A stretch of 64,000 nucleotides of DNA from Caldinitratiruptor microaerophilus (GCF_025999835.1 NZ_AP025628.1:3162001-3226000); one strand, 5' to 3'. Shown: positions 24,919-35,397, counted from the stretch's first letter. Notes: generated from the sequence alone by a model not told the origin. Numbers and translations: made by a program.

Positions 24919-25491
24919 ATGGCAGGCACACGCGTCCCCCGACGGGCCGTTTCCGATCCCCCCTGGGTGGCGTCGCTCCTCGGAGATACCCGCTGGGCCT
25001 GGCTGTGGGCCATCGTCCGGGTGTACGTGGGCTACCAGTGGTTCGAGGCCGGGCTGCACAAGGTGACGGACCCTGCCTGGGTCCGGACCGGCGCCGCCCT
25101 GCAGGCGTACTGGCAGCGGGCCGTCCAGATCCCCGCCCAGGGGAGGCCGCCGGTGACCTACGACTGGTACCGGGAGTTCCTCACCTTCCTGCTGAACAGC
25201 GGGTCGCACACCTGGTTCGCCAAGCTCGTGGCCTACGGCGAGCTCGTCATGGGGATCTTCCTCATCGTGGGGCTGTTCACGGGGTTCGCCGCCTTCTTCG
25301 GAGCCTTCGCGAACTTCAACTTCATGCTCGCGGGGTCGGCGAGCACGAACCCGGTGCTCTTCCTGCTGGCCGTGCTGCTCATGCTGGCCTGGAAGATCGC
25401 AGGGTACTGGGGCCTCGACTACTGGGTGCTCCCGGCGGTGGGCACGCCCTGGAAGTCGGTCCCCACCACCGCACCGGAGCGGGGTGGCTGA
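24919..25491 (+). CDS. DoxX/DoxD family membrane protein
   Basis: Membrane protein of 190 residues. About four transmembrane helices surround DoxX signatures: VRVYVGYQWFEAGLHKVTDP, a loop, AKLVAYGELVMGIFLIVGLF and NFNFMLAGSASTNPVLFL. DoxD-type members are subunits of thiosulfate:quinone oxidoreductase; other DoxX proteins act in oxidative stress. The ATG at 24919 has AAGGAGGT 8 bases upstream. It stands ahead of a CsoR-family regulator and near the sulfite-oxidase-like enzyme, so a sulfur role is plausible but unproven. Confidence 0.85.
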   Translation: MAGTRVPRRAVSDPPWVASLLGDTRWAWLWAIVRVYVGYQWFEAGLHKVTDPAWVRTGAALQAYWQRAVQIPAQGRPPVTYDWYREFLTFLLNSGSHTWFAKLVAYGELVMGIFLIVGLFTGFAAFFGAFANFNFMLAGSASTNPVLFLLAVLLMLAWKIAGYWGLDYWVLPAVGTPWKSVPTTAPERGG

Positions 25492-25648
25492 CCGGTGACG
25501 GGCGGCCGCCCCGGCACCTTGGTGGGGACATGGCGACGGCAGGCGGCACAGGGCGCTGTGCCGCCGCAGCGCGTGTCGCCCCCGGGCGCCGCACGTGCTA
25601 GAATACGGGGTAGGGTAGATCCCTTGGCCTCGCGGGAGGATGCCATCC

Positions 25649-25930
25649 ATGTCCTTTGCCGCAAACCAACCGGAAGTCCTTGCCGACCTCCTCCGGCGCA
25701 TGCGCCGCATCGAAGGCCAGGCTCGGGGTGTACAGCGCATGCTGGAGGAAGGGGCGGACTGTGACGCCATCCTCACTCAGCTCTCGGCGATGCGCTCGGC
25801 ACTGCACCGGGTCGGCCTGAAAGTGCTGGGCTGCCATCTGAGCTCGAAGATGGTCGACGAGGTCCGGCGCGGCGGCTCGGGACTCGACGCCGTCGAGGAG
25901 GCGCTCGAGAGCTTCATGCGGCTCGGATGA
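25649..25930 (+). CDS. CsoR/RcnR/CstR-family (DUF156) repressor
   Basis: All-helical metal/thiol-sensing repressor of 93 residues. The family helix MRRIEGQARGVQRMLEEGADC and Cys38 are clear. In the second site it reads VGLKVLGCHLSSKMVDEV: His63 is kept, but the Cys expected four residues later in CsoR is Lys67, and an extra Cys62 sits right before the His. It therefore does not have the standard Cu(I) Cys-His-Cys set and may sense something else, for example reactive sulfur, another metal or an aldehyde. ATG 25649 is preferred over 25640, which abuts the GGGAGG. TAGAAT at 25599 may be its -10. Confidence 0.87.
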   Translation: MSFAANQPEVLADLLRRMRRIEGQARGVQRMLEEGADCDAILTQLSAMRSALHRVGLKVLGCHLSSKMVDEVRRGGSGLDAVEEALESFMRLG

Positions 25931-25966
25931 CGAGTTCCGGCGCCCCGGGTCCGGCGCCGGAACTCG
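25931..25966 (+). terminator. Perfect 14-bp hairpin after the CsoR-like gene
   Basis: Arms 25931-25944 and 25953-25966 (CGAGTTCCGGCGCC and its exact complement) with an 8-base loop start right at the stop codon. No T-run follows. It is probably a terminator or RNA-stabilising structure isolating the regulator from the tRNA operon. Confidence 0.65.
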
Positions 25967-25976
25967 GGTCCGGGAC

Positions 25977-26004
25977 TTGACCTCCGGCGGCGCTCTGGTA
26001 CAAT
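25977..26004 (+). promoter_or_regulatory. Sigma-A-type promoter of the tRNA-Met/tRNA-Glu pair
   Basis: TTGACC (25977-25982) and TACAAT (25999-26004) with a 16-base spacer, about 40 bases upstream of tRNA-Met. Confidence 0.75.
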
Positions 26005-26043
26005 GAACGATGCTCTGCGAATTCACGCCGCGGAGCTCGGCAC

Positions 26044-26119
26044 GGCGGAGTAGCTCAGCTGGTAGAGCAAGCGGTTCATACCCGCTGCGTCGGGGGTTCG
26101 AGTCCCTCCTCCGCTACCA
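26044..26119 (+). tRNA. tRNA-Met (anticodon CAT)
   Basis: 76 bases including encoded CCA. The acceptor GGCGGAG pairs with CTCCGCT (G-T first pair); anticodon stem AGCGG/CCGCT encloses TTCATAC. The lack of the three G-C anticodon-stem pairs and of a 1-72 mismatch typical of initiators favours elongator Met, although a CAT tRNA-Ile cannot be fully excluded. It lies ahead of tRNA-Glu and spoIIE, the same order as B. subtilis. Confidence 0.93.
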
Positions 26120-26172
26120 CGACGCAAGCACAGCCGGGGGCGCCGGCCAGACGGCGCCCCCCAGTTGCAAAC

Positions 26173-26248
26173 GGCCCCATCGTCTAGAGGCCCAGGACAC
26201 CGCCCTTTCAAGGCGGAGACACGGGTTCGAATCCCGTTGGGGCTACCA
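26173..26248 (+). tRNA. tRNA-Glu (anticodon TTC)
   Basis: 76 bases with encoded CCA. Acceptor GGCCCCA pairs with TGGGGCT; the anticodon arm CCGCC-CTTTCAA-GGCGG gives TTC. It lies 53 bases after tRNA-Met, probably on the same transcript, and upstream of spoIIE. Confidence 0.95.
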
Positions 26249-26395
26249 CGAAGCGCCCAGTCCTGCTCCGACCGGCAGGGCTGGGCGCAAGCGTTTCGGC
26301 AGACCCCGGAGGTCGATCGGGCCGCGCTGCCCACCTGGACTCTGCCGGCGGCGCGGCACGGGGGCCGCCGCCGGGCCGGCGGCCCTTCTGCTTCC

Positions 26396-26429
26396 TTCGA
26401 CAGATCTCGCGGTTCGTGATGGGTACAAT
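26396..26429 (+). promoter_or_regulatory. Spo0A-type promoter of spoIIE
   Basis: TTCGACA (26396-26402) is a perfect 0A box (TGTCGAA) on the opposite strand. Its first six bases sit 22 bases before a -10 element TACAAT (26424-26429). Abnormally long 21-22 base spacing with a 0A box at the -35 is the known design of Spo0A-activated sigma-A promoters such as spoIIE and spoIIG. A second variant box TTCGGCA lies at 26295-26301. Confidence 0.75.
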
Positions 26430-26466
26430 GAGGATGGACAACCGGATGATGGCAGGAGGTGGCGGC

Positions 26467-28791
26467 GTGCCGTCGGTGGAAGGCGCGGCGCGGAGCGGGG
26501 CCGGGCGTCCGGCGTGGACCGCGCGCGTGGCGGCGGTGTGGCCGTGGCCACTCCTGGCGGTGCTGCTCGGCCTTCTCCTGGGAAGGGCGCCGGTCCTGGG
26601 CCACGCGGGGCCCTTCGGGCTCGCGTGGGTGGCGGCCCTGCGGGTGACGGGCGCCCCCACCGGCGTTCTCTCCGCCCTGGCAGCCGCGCTCGGGATGGCG
26701 GCCCAGGGAGGCGGGCTGCGGAGCCTGCCGGCCCTGCGGGCGGTGGTGTCCGTGGTCATCGTCTGGGTCGTCGCCCGTGGCCGCAGGGAAACGGAGCGCG
26801 GGGCGCCGGCGGTGCCCCCGGCCGCGGGGACCGCCACCGCGGCCCTGGCGGCAGGGGTCGCGGCCGCCGTGGGGACGGGGGTGCTCTCGAGCGCCGGGCT
26901 CGACTGGATCCGCACGGCCCTCGAGGCGGGGACGGCCGCCGTGCTGGCGGCGGTGATGGTCCGGGGGCTCACGGTGCGGCCGTCCGGCGCGCGGCCCGCG
27001 CCCGGCGCCGCCGGGTCCCTGCTCACGGTCGTCCTCCTTCTCGGCGTCGTGGCGGGGCTGCAGGACCTGCAGGCAGTGGTTGCGGGTATCCCTCCGGTCC
27101 CCCTGGCGTCGGTGGCGGGAAGCCTGGCCGTCCTCGTGGCGTCGGCGTCGGCCGGGCCGCTGGCCGGAGCGGCCTCGGGCCTCCTCGTGGGGCTGGCCGG
27201 GCTCCTCGCCGGGCCCCCGGGGCTGCCGGGGCTCCTGCGCTTCTCGGCCGAGGGCACCGCCTTCGGGACGGCGGGGCTCCTGGGCGGCGTCTTCCGGGAT
27301 CTCGGCCGGACCGGGAGCGCGCTCGGGTACCTTCTCGCCTACGTCTTCCTGCGGGCGCTGCGGCAGGACGCGCCCCCTTCCTACGTATGGGGTGAGGCCG
27401 CGGCGGCCCTCGTCGCGGCTGCAGGGCTCCTGGTCTTGCCCCGGGGCTGGCTCGTGCAGGCCTCCGGCGGCGTCGTGGCCGGCGCGCTCGCCGCAGCGAC
27501 GGAGCCGGCCGGGCGCACCTCCGGGGGCCACGCCGGCGCGGCCCTCCTCCGGGAGCGAATCGGCGCCGTGGCGCGACTCCTGCGGGACGTCCACCTGGCC
27601 CTCACCGCCGGCCACCGGCCCCCGGCGCAGGCGCCGGCCGTCCCCGACGCCATCGCCCCGCTGGTGGGGCAGGTGGTCGAGCGCGTCTGCCACCAGTGCA
27701 ACCTCTACCGGCACTGCTGGGAGAACGAGTTCTACCGGACCTACCAGGTCTTTCACGACCTCTGGGAGCGTGTCGAGGAGAGCGGGCCGCTTCCGACCCG
27801 CCTGCCGCCGGAGGAATTGCAGCGGTTCTGCGCGTACCCCGGCGAGGTGATCGCCTCCCTCAACGCGGTGCACGACCTGGTGACGGCGGAGGGAGAGGCC
27901 CGCGAGCGGGCGGCGGAGGGGCGGAGCGTCCTGGCGCTGCAGGTTCAGGCGCTCGCCGGGATGCTCGAACACCTCGCCGGCGCGCTGGAGACGGCTCCGG
28001 ACACGGCGCCCCCCAGGTACCGGGTCCGCACCGGCGTCGCCCGCATGGCCAAGCGGGGCAGCCTCGTCTCGGGGGACACCCACCGGGCGCTGCCGCTGAG
28101 GGGGAACCGGTTCCTCCTGGCCCTCTCGGATGGCATGGGAGCCGGGCGCGGGGCCGCCGCCGGCAGCCAGGAGGCGATGGACACGCTGGTGGGGCTCCTG
28201 GAGGCGGGGTACCCCGTCCAGGCGGCGGTGCAGCTGGTCAACGCCGCCCTGGTCCTCAAGGAGCCGGAAGGCGAGCACTTCGCCACCCTGGACATCGCCC
28301 TGATCGACCTGTCCTCCGGGCGCGCCGACTTCGTGAAGGTGGGCGCCCCGCCGTCGATCCTGTGGCGGGGCCGCGACGTCCAGTGGGTCCGGGCCGAGGT
28401 GCCGCCGGCGGGCATCGTGTACCCGTTGCCCCTCGAAGCCGAACTGCGGGCGCTGCGGCCGGGCGACTGGCTCATCCTCGCCACCGACGGCCTGTGGGCG
28501 CGGGAGGGCGAGGCGGCCGGCGATCGCTGGCTGCGGGCGCTGCTGGCCACCCAGGGGCCATCCGGCCCCGAGGAGCTGGCACAGGCCCTCCTGGCCCGCG
28601 CGCTCGCCGGCGACCGGGACGGCCCGGCGGACGACATCACCGTGCTGGTGGCGCATCTCGAGCCGCTGGGTGCCGCGGACCCGGGGCGGACGGGTGAAGC
28701 CCCGCCGGCGACCCTGCCCGCGGCGGCCGCCCGGGCGGATCCGGCAGAGCGGGGGCCCGTGCCGGCACGGCGTGCGCCCCGGGGCCGCTGA
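26467..28791 (+). CDS. spoIIE: Stage II sporulation protein E, serine phosphatase
   Basis: SpoIIE of 774 residues, near the family size. The N-terminal half has about ten hydrophobic helices; a central region with paired Cys (CHQCNLYRHCWENEFYRTY, about residues 410-430) precedes the C-terminal PP2C phosphatase domain with LALSDGMGAGRGAAAGS and the final metal-site motif DDITVLVAH. It dephosphorylates SpoIIAA to release sigma-F in the forespore and interacts with FtsZ. The GTG at 26467 has AGGAGGTGG just upstream. The last 40 residues are an Ala/Pro/Arg tail. Confidence 0.96.
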   Translation: MPSVEGAARSGAGRPAWTARVAAVWPWPLLAVLLGLLLGRAPVLGHAGPFGLAWVAALRVTGAPTGVLSALAAALGMAAQGGGLRSLPALRAVVSVVIVWVVARGRRETERGAPAVPPAAGTATAALAAGVAAAVGTGVLSSAGLDWIRTALEAGTAAVLAAVMVRGLTVRPSGARPAPGAAGSLLTVVLLLGVVAGLQDLQAVVAGIPPVPLASVAGSLAVLVASASAGPLAGAASGLLVGLAGLLAGPPGLPGLLRFSAEGTAFGTAGLLGGVFRDLGRTGSALGYLLAYVFLRALRQDAPPSYVWGEAAAALVAAAGLLVLPRGWLVQASGGVVAGALAAATEPAGRTSGGHAGAALLRERIGAVARLLRDVHLALTAGHRPPAQAPAVPDAIAPLVGQVVERVCHQCNLYRHCWENEFYRTYQVFHDLWERVEESGPLPTRLPPEELQRFCAYPGEVIASLNAVHDLVTAEGEARERAAEGRSVLALQVQALAGMLEHLAGALETAPDTAPPRYRVRTGVARMAKRGSLVSGDTHRALPLRGNRFLLALSDGMGAGRGAAAGSQEAMDTLVGLLEAGYPVQAAVQLVNAALVLKEPEGEHFATLDIALIDLSSGRADFVKVGAPPSILWRGRDVQWVRAEVPPAGIVYPLPLEAELRALRPGDWLILATDGLWAREGEAAGDRWLRALLATQGPSGPEELAQALLARALAGDRDGPADDITVLVAHLEPLGAADPGRTGEAPPATLPAAAARADPAERGPVPARRAPRGR

Positions 28792-28865
28792 GGGGTCGAA
28801 GGGCCGGCCCTCCTCCGCGTCGAAGAGTCCGACGGCCGGCAGGATTGGCGGGGGAGGGGAAGGCC

Positions 28866-30290
28866 GTGCGGGGCGGAAAGGCCGTGCTCGACGAGATCCG
28901 GCGCTTCGTCGCCCGGCGGGGGCTCCTGGAGCCCGGCGACCGGGTCGTCGTCGCGCTGTCCGGCGGCCCGGACTCCCTCGCGCTCACGCTGGCCCTGCAC
29001 CACCTCCGGACGGAATGGGGGCTCGACCTCCACCTGTTTCACCTGCACCACGGTCTGCGGGGGGAGGAGGCGGACCGCGACGCAGCCTTCGTTCGGGAGG
29101 TCGCGGATCGGCTGGGCCTGCCCTGCACCGTGATCCGGCGGGACGTCCGGAGCGAGGCGAGGAGCCTGCGGGCGGGGGTGGAGGCGGCCGGACGGCTCGT
29201 CCGGTACCGGGCCCTTGCCGACCTGGCCGGGCAGCTCGGCGCACGCCGGGTGGCCGTGGGCCACACACGGGACGACCAGGCCGAAACCGTCCTCATGGCC
29301 CTCCTCCGGGGGGCAGGCCGGCGCGGCCTGGGGGGCATGCCGCCCGCCCGTCCACTGGGTTTCGGGGCGGGACCGGAGGTCACGCTCGTCCGGCCCCTCC
29401 TGGCCGTGGGAAGGGAGGACACGCTGGCCCTCTGCCGCGCGGCGGGGCTGGAGCCCCGCCGTGACCTCACGAACGAGGACCCCCGGTTCCTCCGCAGCCG
29501 CATCCGGACAGAGCTCCTGCCGCTCTTGCGCGATCGGTACAGCCCTGCGGTGGTATTCCGGCTGGCCGCGCTGGCGGAGGTCATGAGAGATGAGGAAGGA
29601 TTCCTTCGCCGGGCTGCCGCGGAGGCCGCCGCCCGCCACGGCGTGACGTACGACCCGCGGGAGTCGCGGCTCCCCGTCCCGGCGCTGACGGACGAGCACC
29701 CGGCGCTGGCGCGTCGGATCGTGCGCCTGGCCGGCGAGTCGGCCGGGATGTCCCTCACCGCGCGGCACGTGGAGGCCGTGCTCGACCTCGCCCGGTCGCC
29801 CGGCGGCGGCGAGGTCCACCTCGGCAGGGGTCTGGTGGCCGAGAAGGTGGGGGACGTGGTCCGGGTGCGCCGCCGGGAGCGCGTGGGGAGGGCCGTGACG
29901 GCGGAAGGGGGGCAGCCGGTGCCCCTGCCGGTCCCCGGCTCCGTCGCGTGGGCCTCCGCCGGGCTCACCCTGTCGGCGACGCGGGAGGATCCGGACGCCG
30001 AGCCCGCGGCGGGTCCCTGGGCGGTCGACCTCGACCCCGACCGGTTACCGGGGCCCCTCGCGGTGCGAACCCGGCGCCCGGGAGACCGCATCTTCCCGGT
30101 GGGGATGGACGGGAGCAAGAAGCTCCAGGACCTGTTCGTGGACCTCAAGGTGCCCCGGCCCGATCGGGACCGCGTGCCCGTCGTGGTGGCGGGGGACCAG
30201 GTGGTGTGGGTGGTGGGGTACAGGGCCGACCGGCGGTTCCTCGCCGCCCCCGGCCGCCCCCGGCTGGCGCTGCGGGCCCGGCCGGGCTAG
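28866..30290 (+). CDS. tilS: tRNA(Ile)-lysidine synthase TilS
   Basis: ATP-dependent enzyme of 474 residues that converts C34 of the CAU tRNA-Ile to lysidine. The PP-loop motif SGGPDSLALTLAL is at about residue 33; HHGLRGEEADRD, GHTRDDQAETVLM and RPLL follow. The C-terminal TilS domains include RRPGDRIFPVGMDGSKKLQD and a basic end. The GTG at 28866 is preferred because GGGGAGGGG precedes it. It is located after spoIIE as in Bacillus; hprT, next in Bacillus, is absent and ftsH follows directly. Confidence 0.95.
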   Translation: MRGGKAVLDEIRRFVARRGLLEPGDRVVVALSGGPDSLALTLALHHLRTEWGLDLHLFHLHHGLRGEEADRDAAFVREVADRLGLPCTVIRRDVRSEARSLRAGVEAAGRLVRYRALADLAGQLGARRVAVGHTRDDQAETVLMALLRGAGRRGLGGMPPARPLGFGAGPEVTLVRPLLAVGREDTLALCRAAGLEPRRDLTNEDPRFLRSRIRTELLPLLRDRYSPAVVFRLAALAEVMRDEEGFLRRAAAEAAARHGVTYDPRESRLPVPALTDEHPALARRIVRLAGESAGMSLTARHVEAVLDLARSPGGGEVHLGRGLVAEKVGDVVRVRRRERVGRAVTAEGGQPVPLPVPGSVAWASAGLTLSATREDPDAEPAAGPWAVDLDPDRLPGPLAVRTRRPGDRIFPVGMDGSKKLQDLFVDLKVPRPDRDRVPVVVAGDQVVWVVGYRADRRFLAAPGRPRLALRARPG

Positions 30291-30318
30291 GCCCGGGGCA
30301 CCTGGCCCGGGGCACCTG

Positions 30319-30347
30319 TTGCTGCCCCCGCCCAGATGTGCTATACT
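30319..30347 (+). promoter_or_regulatory. Sigma-A-type promoter of ftsH
   Basis: TTGCTG (30319-30324) and TATACT (30342-30347) separated by 17 bases, 100 bases before the ftsH ATG. It gives ftsH its own transcription start in addition to any read-through from tilS. Confidence 0.75.
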
Positions 30348-30446
30348 ACCGTGGCATCTCGCACGAATAGAGCGCCAACGGAGCACGATCTGCCATGCGC
30401 CGGTCCGGGTCCGGTGCTCCGCCCCCTCGGAAGGAGGGCTTCATAT

Positions 30447-32378
<1,932 letters not shown>

Positions 32379-32392
32379 GCCGATGCCGGAAC

Positions 32393-32422
32393 GAAGCCCC
32401 GGACACGCACGTCCGGGGCTTC
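32393..32422 (+). terminator. Hairpin downstream of ftsH
   Basis: Perfect 12-bp stem: GAAGCCCCGGAC (32393-32404) with GTCCGGGGCTTC (32411-32422) and a 6-base loop, 14 bases after the ftsH stop. There is no T-run. Confidence 0.7.
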
Positions 32423-32545
32423 ACGATCCATCGGCTCCCACTCCGGCTCGCCGTCGCTGGCCAGCCTTTCCAGCGGAGAGGAATAGGGCCACGCGGCTGG
32501 AATCCCTTAAGGACACGCCCGTGGGGTCGAGAGGAGGGGGAACCC

Positions 32546-32980
32546 GTGGGGCGCGAGTACCCGGAGCACCCGCGGCCGTCCTGCCACGCCCTGGTGGTGC
32601 AAGATGGCCGGGTCCTCCTGATCCGCCGGGCCGCCGAGCCGCTGCGAGGCTACTGGGGCCTGCCCGGCGGCGCCGTGGAGCTGGGCGAGACCGTGGTCGA
32701 GGCGCTGCGGCGGGAGGTGCTCGAGGAGACCGGGCTCGAGGTCGAGCCGGAGCGCTACCTGGGCTACCGGGACGCCATCTCGCGCGACGAAGAGGGGCGG
32801 GTGCGGTTCCACTACGTGATCCTCTTCTACAGCGCCCGCCCGGTGGGAGGCGAGATCCACGCGGGGGACGACGCCGCCCAGGTCGACTGGGTGCCGCTGG
32901 ACAGCCTCTCGGGCCTGCAGTTGACCGACAGCGTGCACGAGTGCCTGCGCTGGGCGGGGATCGAGGAGAGTCCGCAGTGA
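32546..32980 (+). CDS. Nudix hydrolase
   Basis: Protein of 144 residues that hydrolyses a nucleoside diphosphate linked to another moiety. The Nudix box is complete: GGAVELGETVVEALRREV continuing LEETGL, matching GX5EX7REUXEEXGU. The N-terminal PEHPRPSCHALVVQDGRVLL strand is typical. The GTG start has GAGGAGG upstream. It overlaps the peptidase gene by 4 bases (GTGA). Substrate unknown; the ADP-ribose or MutT-like subfamily cannot be told from sequence alone. Confidence 0.9.
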   Translation: MGREYPEHPRPSCHALVVQDGRVLLIRRAAEPLRGYWGLPGGAVELGETVVEALRREVLEETGLEVEPERYLGYRDAISRDEEGRVRFHYVILFYSARPVGGEIHAGDDAAQVDWVPLDSLSGLQLTDSVHECLRWAGIEESPQ

Positions 32981-34080
32981 ACGAGCGTATCCTTCGTCTG
33001 CAGGCCCTGCTGCGCGAGCGGGGCATCGACGCGGCCGCCCTCATGCCCGGGCCCAACCTCTACTACTTCACGGGTCTTCGCATGGAGGTGACCGAGCGAC
33101 CGGTGCTCCTCTTCGTCCCGTCCCGGGGGACCCCCTTCGCCTGGGGCCCGGCCTTCGAGGCGGAGCGCCTCCGGGAGGCGGCGGGGCGGGTCTACACCTG
33201 GGGGGAGGTCGAGGGTCCACTGCCGTCCCTCCTGGAAGCCCTGCGCCGGGAAGGCCTGGCGGGGGTCGGGGCGGCCGTACCCGTTGTAGCGGTGGAGTAC
33301 CGGGTGATGCGGGTCCTGGAGTTCGAGCTCCTCCGGGCGTCGGCCGGCGCCGTGAACCACGTGGACGCCGGGCCCCTGTGCGCCCGGCTCCGCTCGGTGA
33401 AGGACGCGGCGGAGGTGGAGCGACTCGAGGGTGCTGCCCGCCTGTGCGACGCCGGGATGGCCGCGGCGGCGGAGGCCATCCGGCCGGGCGCTTCCGAAGC
33501 CCAGGTGGCCGCTTGGGTGAAGGCGGCGCTGGAGAGACTAGGGCACGCGGGAGATTGCCATATCATGGTCGCCTCGGGTCCGCGCTCGGCCGTGCCGCAC
33601 GCCGGGACGAGCGACCGGGTGATGCAGGACGGCGAGCTCTGCTGGGTCGACCTGGTGGTGTACCACGAGGGGTACGTCGGCGATATCACCCGGACGTTCC
33701 CCGTGGGCACCGTGGGGGCGGAGGCGCGCGCCATCTTCGACGCCGTGCTCCAGGCGCAGGCCCTGGGGCGCGCCGCGGCCCGGCCGGGGATCACCGGGGC
33801 CCAGCTGGACCGGCTCGTCCGGGACCACCTGGAGGCGCGAGGGTATGGTCCCTGCTTCACCCACCGCACGGGGCACGGGATCGGGCTCGAGGTGCACGAG
33901 GAGCCCTACATCGTGGGCAGCAACGACGCACCGCTGGAGGCGGGCAACGTCTTCACGGTGGAGCCCGGCGTGTACGTGCCGGGCCTGGGCGGAGTGAGGA
34001 TCGAGGACGACGTGCTCCTGGTTCCGGGTGGGGCCCGGGTCCTCACCCGCTATCCACAGAACACGTTCGGCGGGGCCTGA
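32977..34080 (+). CDS. M24 family Xaa-Pro peptidase
   Basis: Metallopeptidase of 367 residues. The N-terminal creatinase-like domain (about 1-130, with NLYYFTGLRMEV) is followed by the pita-bread catalytic domain with the dinuclear metal ligands: Asp in WVDLVVYHEGYVGDITRTF, His in HRTGHGIGLEVHEEPY, Glu in VFTVEPGVYVPG and the final Glu in GGVRIEDDVLL. It fits Xaa-Pro aminopeptidase/dipeptidase (PepP/PepQ). The GTG overlaps the Nudix stop. Likely role: recycling proline-containing peptides in the cytoplasm. Confidence 0.93.
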   Translation: MNERILRLQALLRERGIDAAALMPGPNLYYFTGLRMEVTERPVLLFVPSRGTPFAWGPAFEAERLREAAGRVYTWGEVEGPLPSLLEALRREGLAGVGAAVPVVAVEYRVMRVLEFELLRASAGAVNHVDAGPLCARLRSVKDAAEVERLEGAARLCDAGMAAAAEAIRPGASEAQVAAWVKAALERLGHAGDCHIMVASGPRSAVPHAGTSDRVMQDGELCWVDLVVYHEGYVGDITRTFPVGTVGAEARAIFDAVLQAQALGRAAARPGITGAQLDRLVRDHLEARGYGPCFTHRTGHGIGLEVHEEPYIVGSNDAPLEAGNVFTVEPGVYVPGLGGVRIEDDVLLVPGGARVLTRYPQNTFGGA

Positions 34081-34112
34081 GGCCCCGGTCCGGAGGAGGG
34101 TGCCGTTCGCCC

Positions 34113-35396
34113 ATGCCGTCTTTCGTCCGGTTCCCCCTGGCCGAAGGGGTGAACCTGTACGTCTATCCGACCGACAAGTTCAAGACCGTCCTGCTGTCCG
34201 TGTACCTGCACCTGCCTCTGGCGAAGGAGACGGTCACGGCGAGCGCCTTGCTGCCGATGGTCATGACCCGGGGCACGGCTCCCCACCCCACCACCCCGGA
34301 GCTGGTGCGCCACCTCGAAGGGCTCTACGGAGCCACCCTGGCCTACGACGTGGGCCGCCGGGGCGAGATCCAGTCGCTCGTGTTCCGGCTCGAGCTGCCG
34401 GCGGAGACGTACCTGCCCGGGGAGAAGAGCCTCCTGGAGCGCGGGGTGGCCACCCTCGCGGAGGTTCTGCTCATGCCCGCCACCGAGGGCCTCGGCGCGG
34501 CGTTCAAGTCCGAGTTCGTCGAGCAGGAGAAGAAGAACCTGCGCGAGATGATCGAGGGCCTCATCAACGACAAGCGCCGCTACGCGCTGAACCGGTGCCG
34601 GGAGATCATGTGCGAGGGCGAGCCCTACGCGCTGTATCACCTCGGCCGGACCGAGGACCTGGCTGACATCACGCCGGCGTCCTTGCTCGCGCACTGGCGA
34701 CGGGTCCTCACCTCGGCGCCGGTCGACGTGCTCGTCGTGGGGGAGGTGGACCCGGACGGGGTGGCTGAGCTGATCGGCCGGCACCTGGCGATCCCGGCGG
34801 GCGGTACCCGGGAGATGCCCACGACGGTCGTCCGGGCGGAGGTGGACGGGGTTCGCCGGGTGCGGGAGGAGCAGAAGGTCAACCAGGGCGTGCTGGTCGT
34901 GGGCATGCGCACCGGCGTGACGGCCCGCGACCCGGACTTCTTCCCCATGGTCGTCGCCAACGGCGTGCTGGGCGCCTTCCCGCACTCGAAGCTGTTCCTC
35001 AACGTGCGCGAGAAGAACAGCCTCGCCTACTACGCGTACTCGTCGATCGAGGCCTTCAAGGGCGTGGGGTTCCTTTACGCCGGGATCGAGTTCGCCAACT
35101 ACGACAAGGCCCTGGAGATCGCCCTGGCCCAGCTCGAGGACCTGAAGCAGGGGAAGATCACCGAGACCGAGCTCGAGGCCACGCGCAAGGCCCTGATCAG
35201 CGACGCCCTGGGGGTGCAGGACAGCCCCGGGCGCCTCGTCGAGGAGTACGTCAGCGGCCTCGTGGCCGGGCGGACCCTGACCACCGAGGAGCGGGTCGCC
35301 GCCTACCAGGCCGTCACCCTGGACCAGGTCGTGGCGGCGGCCCAGAAACTTCAGGTCGACACCATCTACTTCCTCACGAAGGAAGGAGGCGCGTAG
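34113..35396 (+). CDS. M16 family peptidase-like protein lacking the zinc motif
   Basis: Protein of 427 residues of the pitrilysin/processing-peptidase fold (B. subtilis YmfF type). At the position of the zinc site it reads VRHLEGLYGATLAYD, so the second His of HXXEH is missing and it should be catalytically inactive. The C-terminal M16 half (NGVLGAFPHSKLFLNVREKN) is intact. It directly precedes the active paralogue, so the two probably form a heterodimer. The start ATG has GGAGGAGGG upstream. Confidence 0.88.
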   Translation: MPSFVRFPLAEGVNLYVYPTDKFKTVLLSVYLHLPLAKETVTASALLPMVMTRGTAPHPTTPELVRHLEGLYGATLAYDVGRRGEIQSLVFRLELPAETYLPGEKSLLERGVATLAEVLLMPATEGLGAAFKSEFVEQEKKNLREMIEGLINDKRRYALNRCREIMCEGEPYALYHLGRTEDLADITPASLLAHWRRVLTSAPVDVLVVGEVDPDGVAELIGRHLAIPAGGTREMPTTVVRAEVDGVRRVREEQKVNQGVLVVGMRTGVTARDPDFFPMVVANGVLGAFPHSKLFLNVREKNSLAYYAYSSIEAFKGVGFLYAGIEFANYDKALEIALAQLEDLKQGKITETELEATRKALISDALGVQDSPGRLVEEYVSGLVAGRTLTTEERVAAYQAVTLDQVVAAAQKLQVDTIYFLTKEGGA

Positions 35397-35397
35397 C

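Noticed and set aside
26023-28656. 877-residue minus-strand frame opposite spoIIE and the tRNAs
   Set aside because: It crosses two tRNA genes and mirrors SpoIIE; no start signals.
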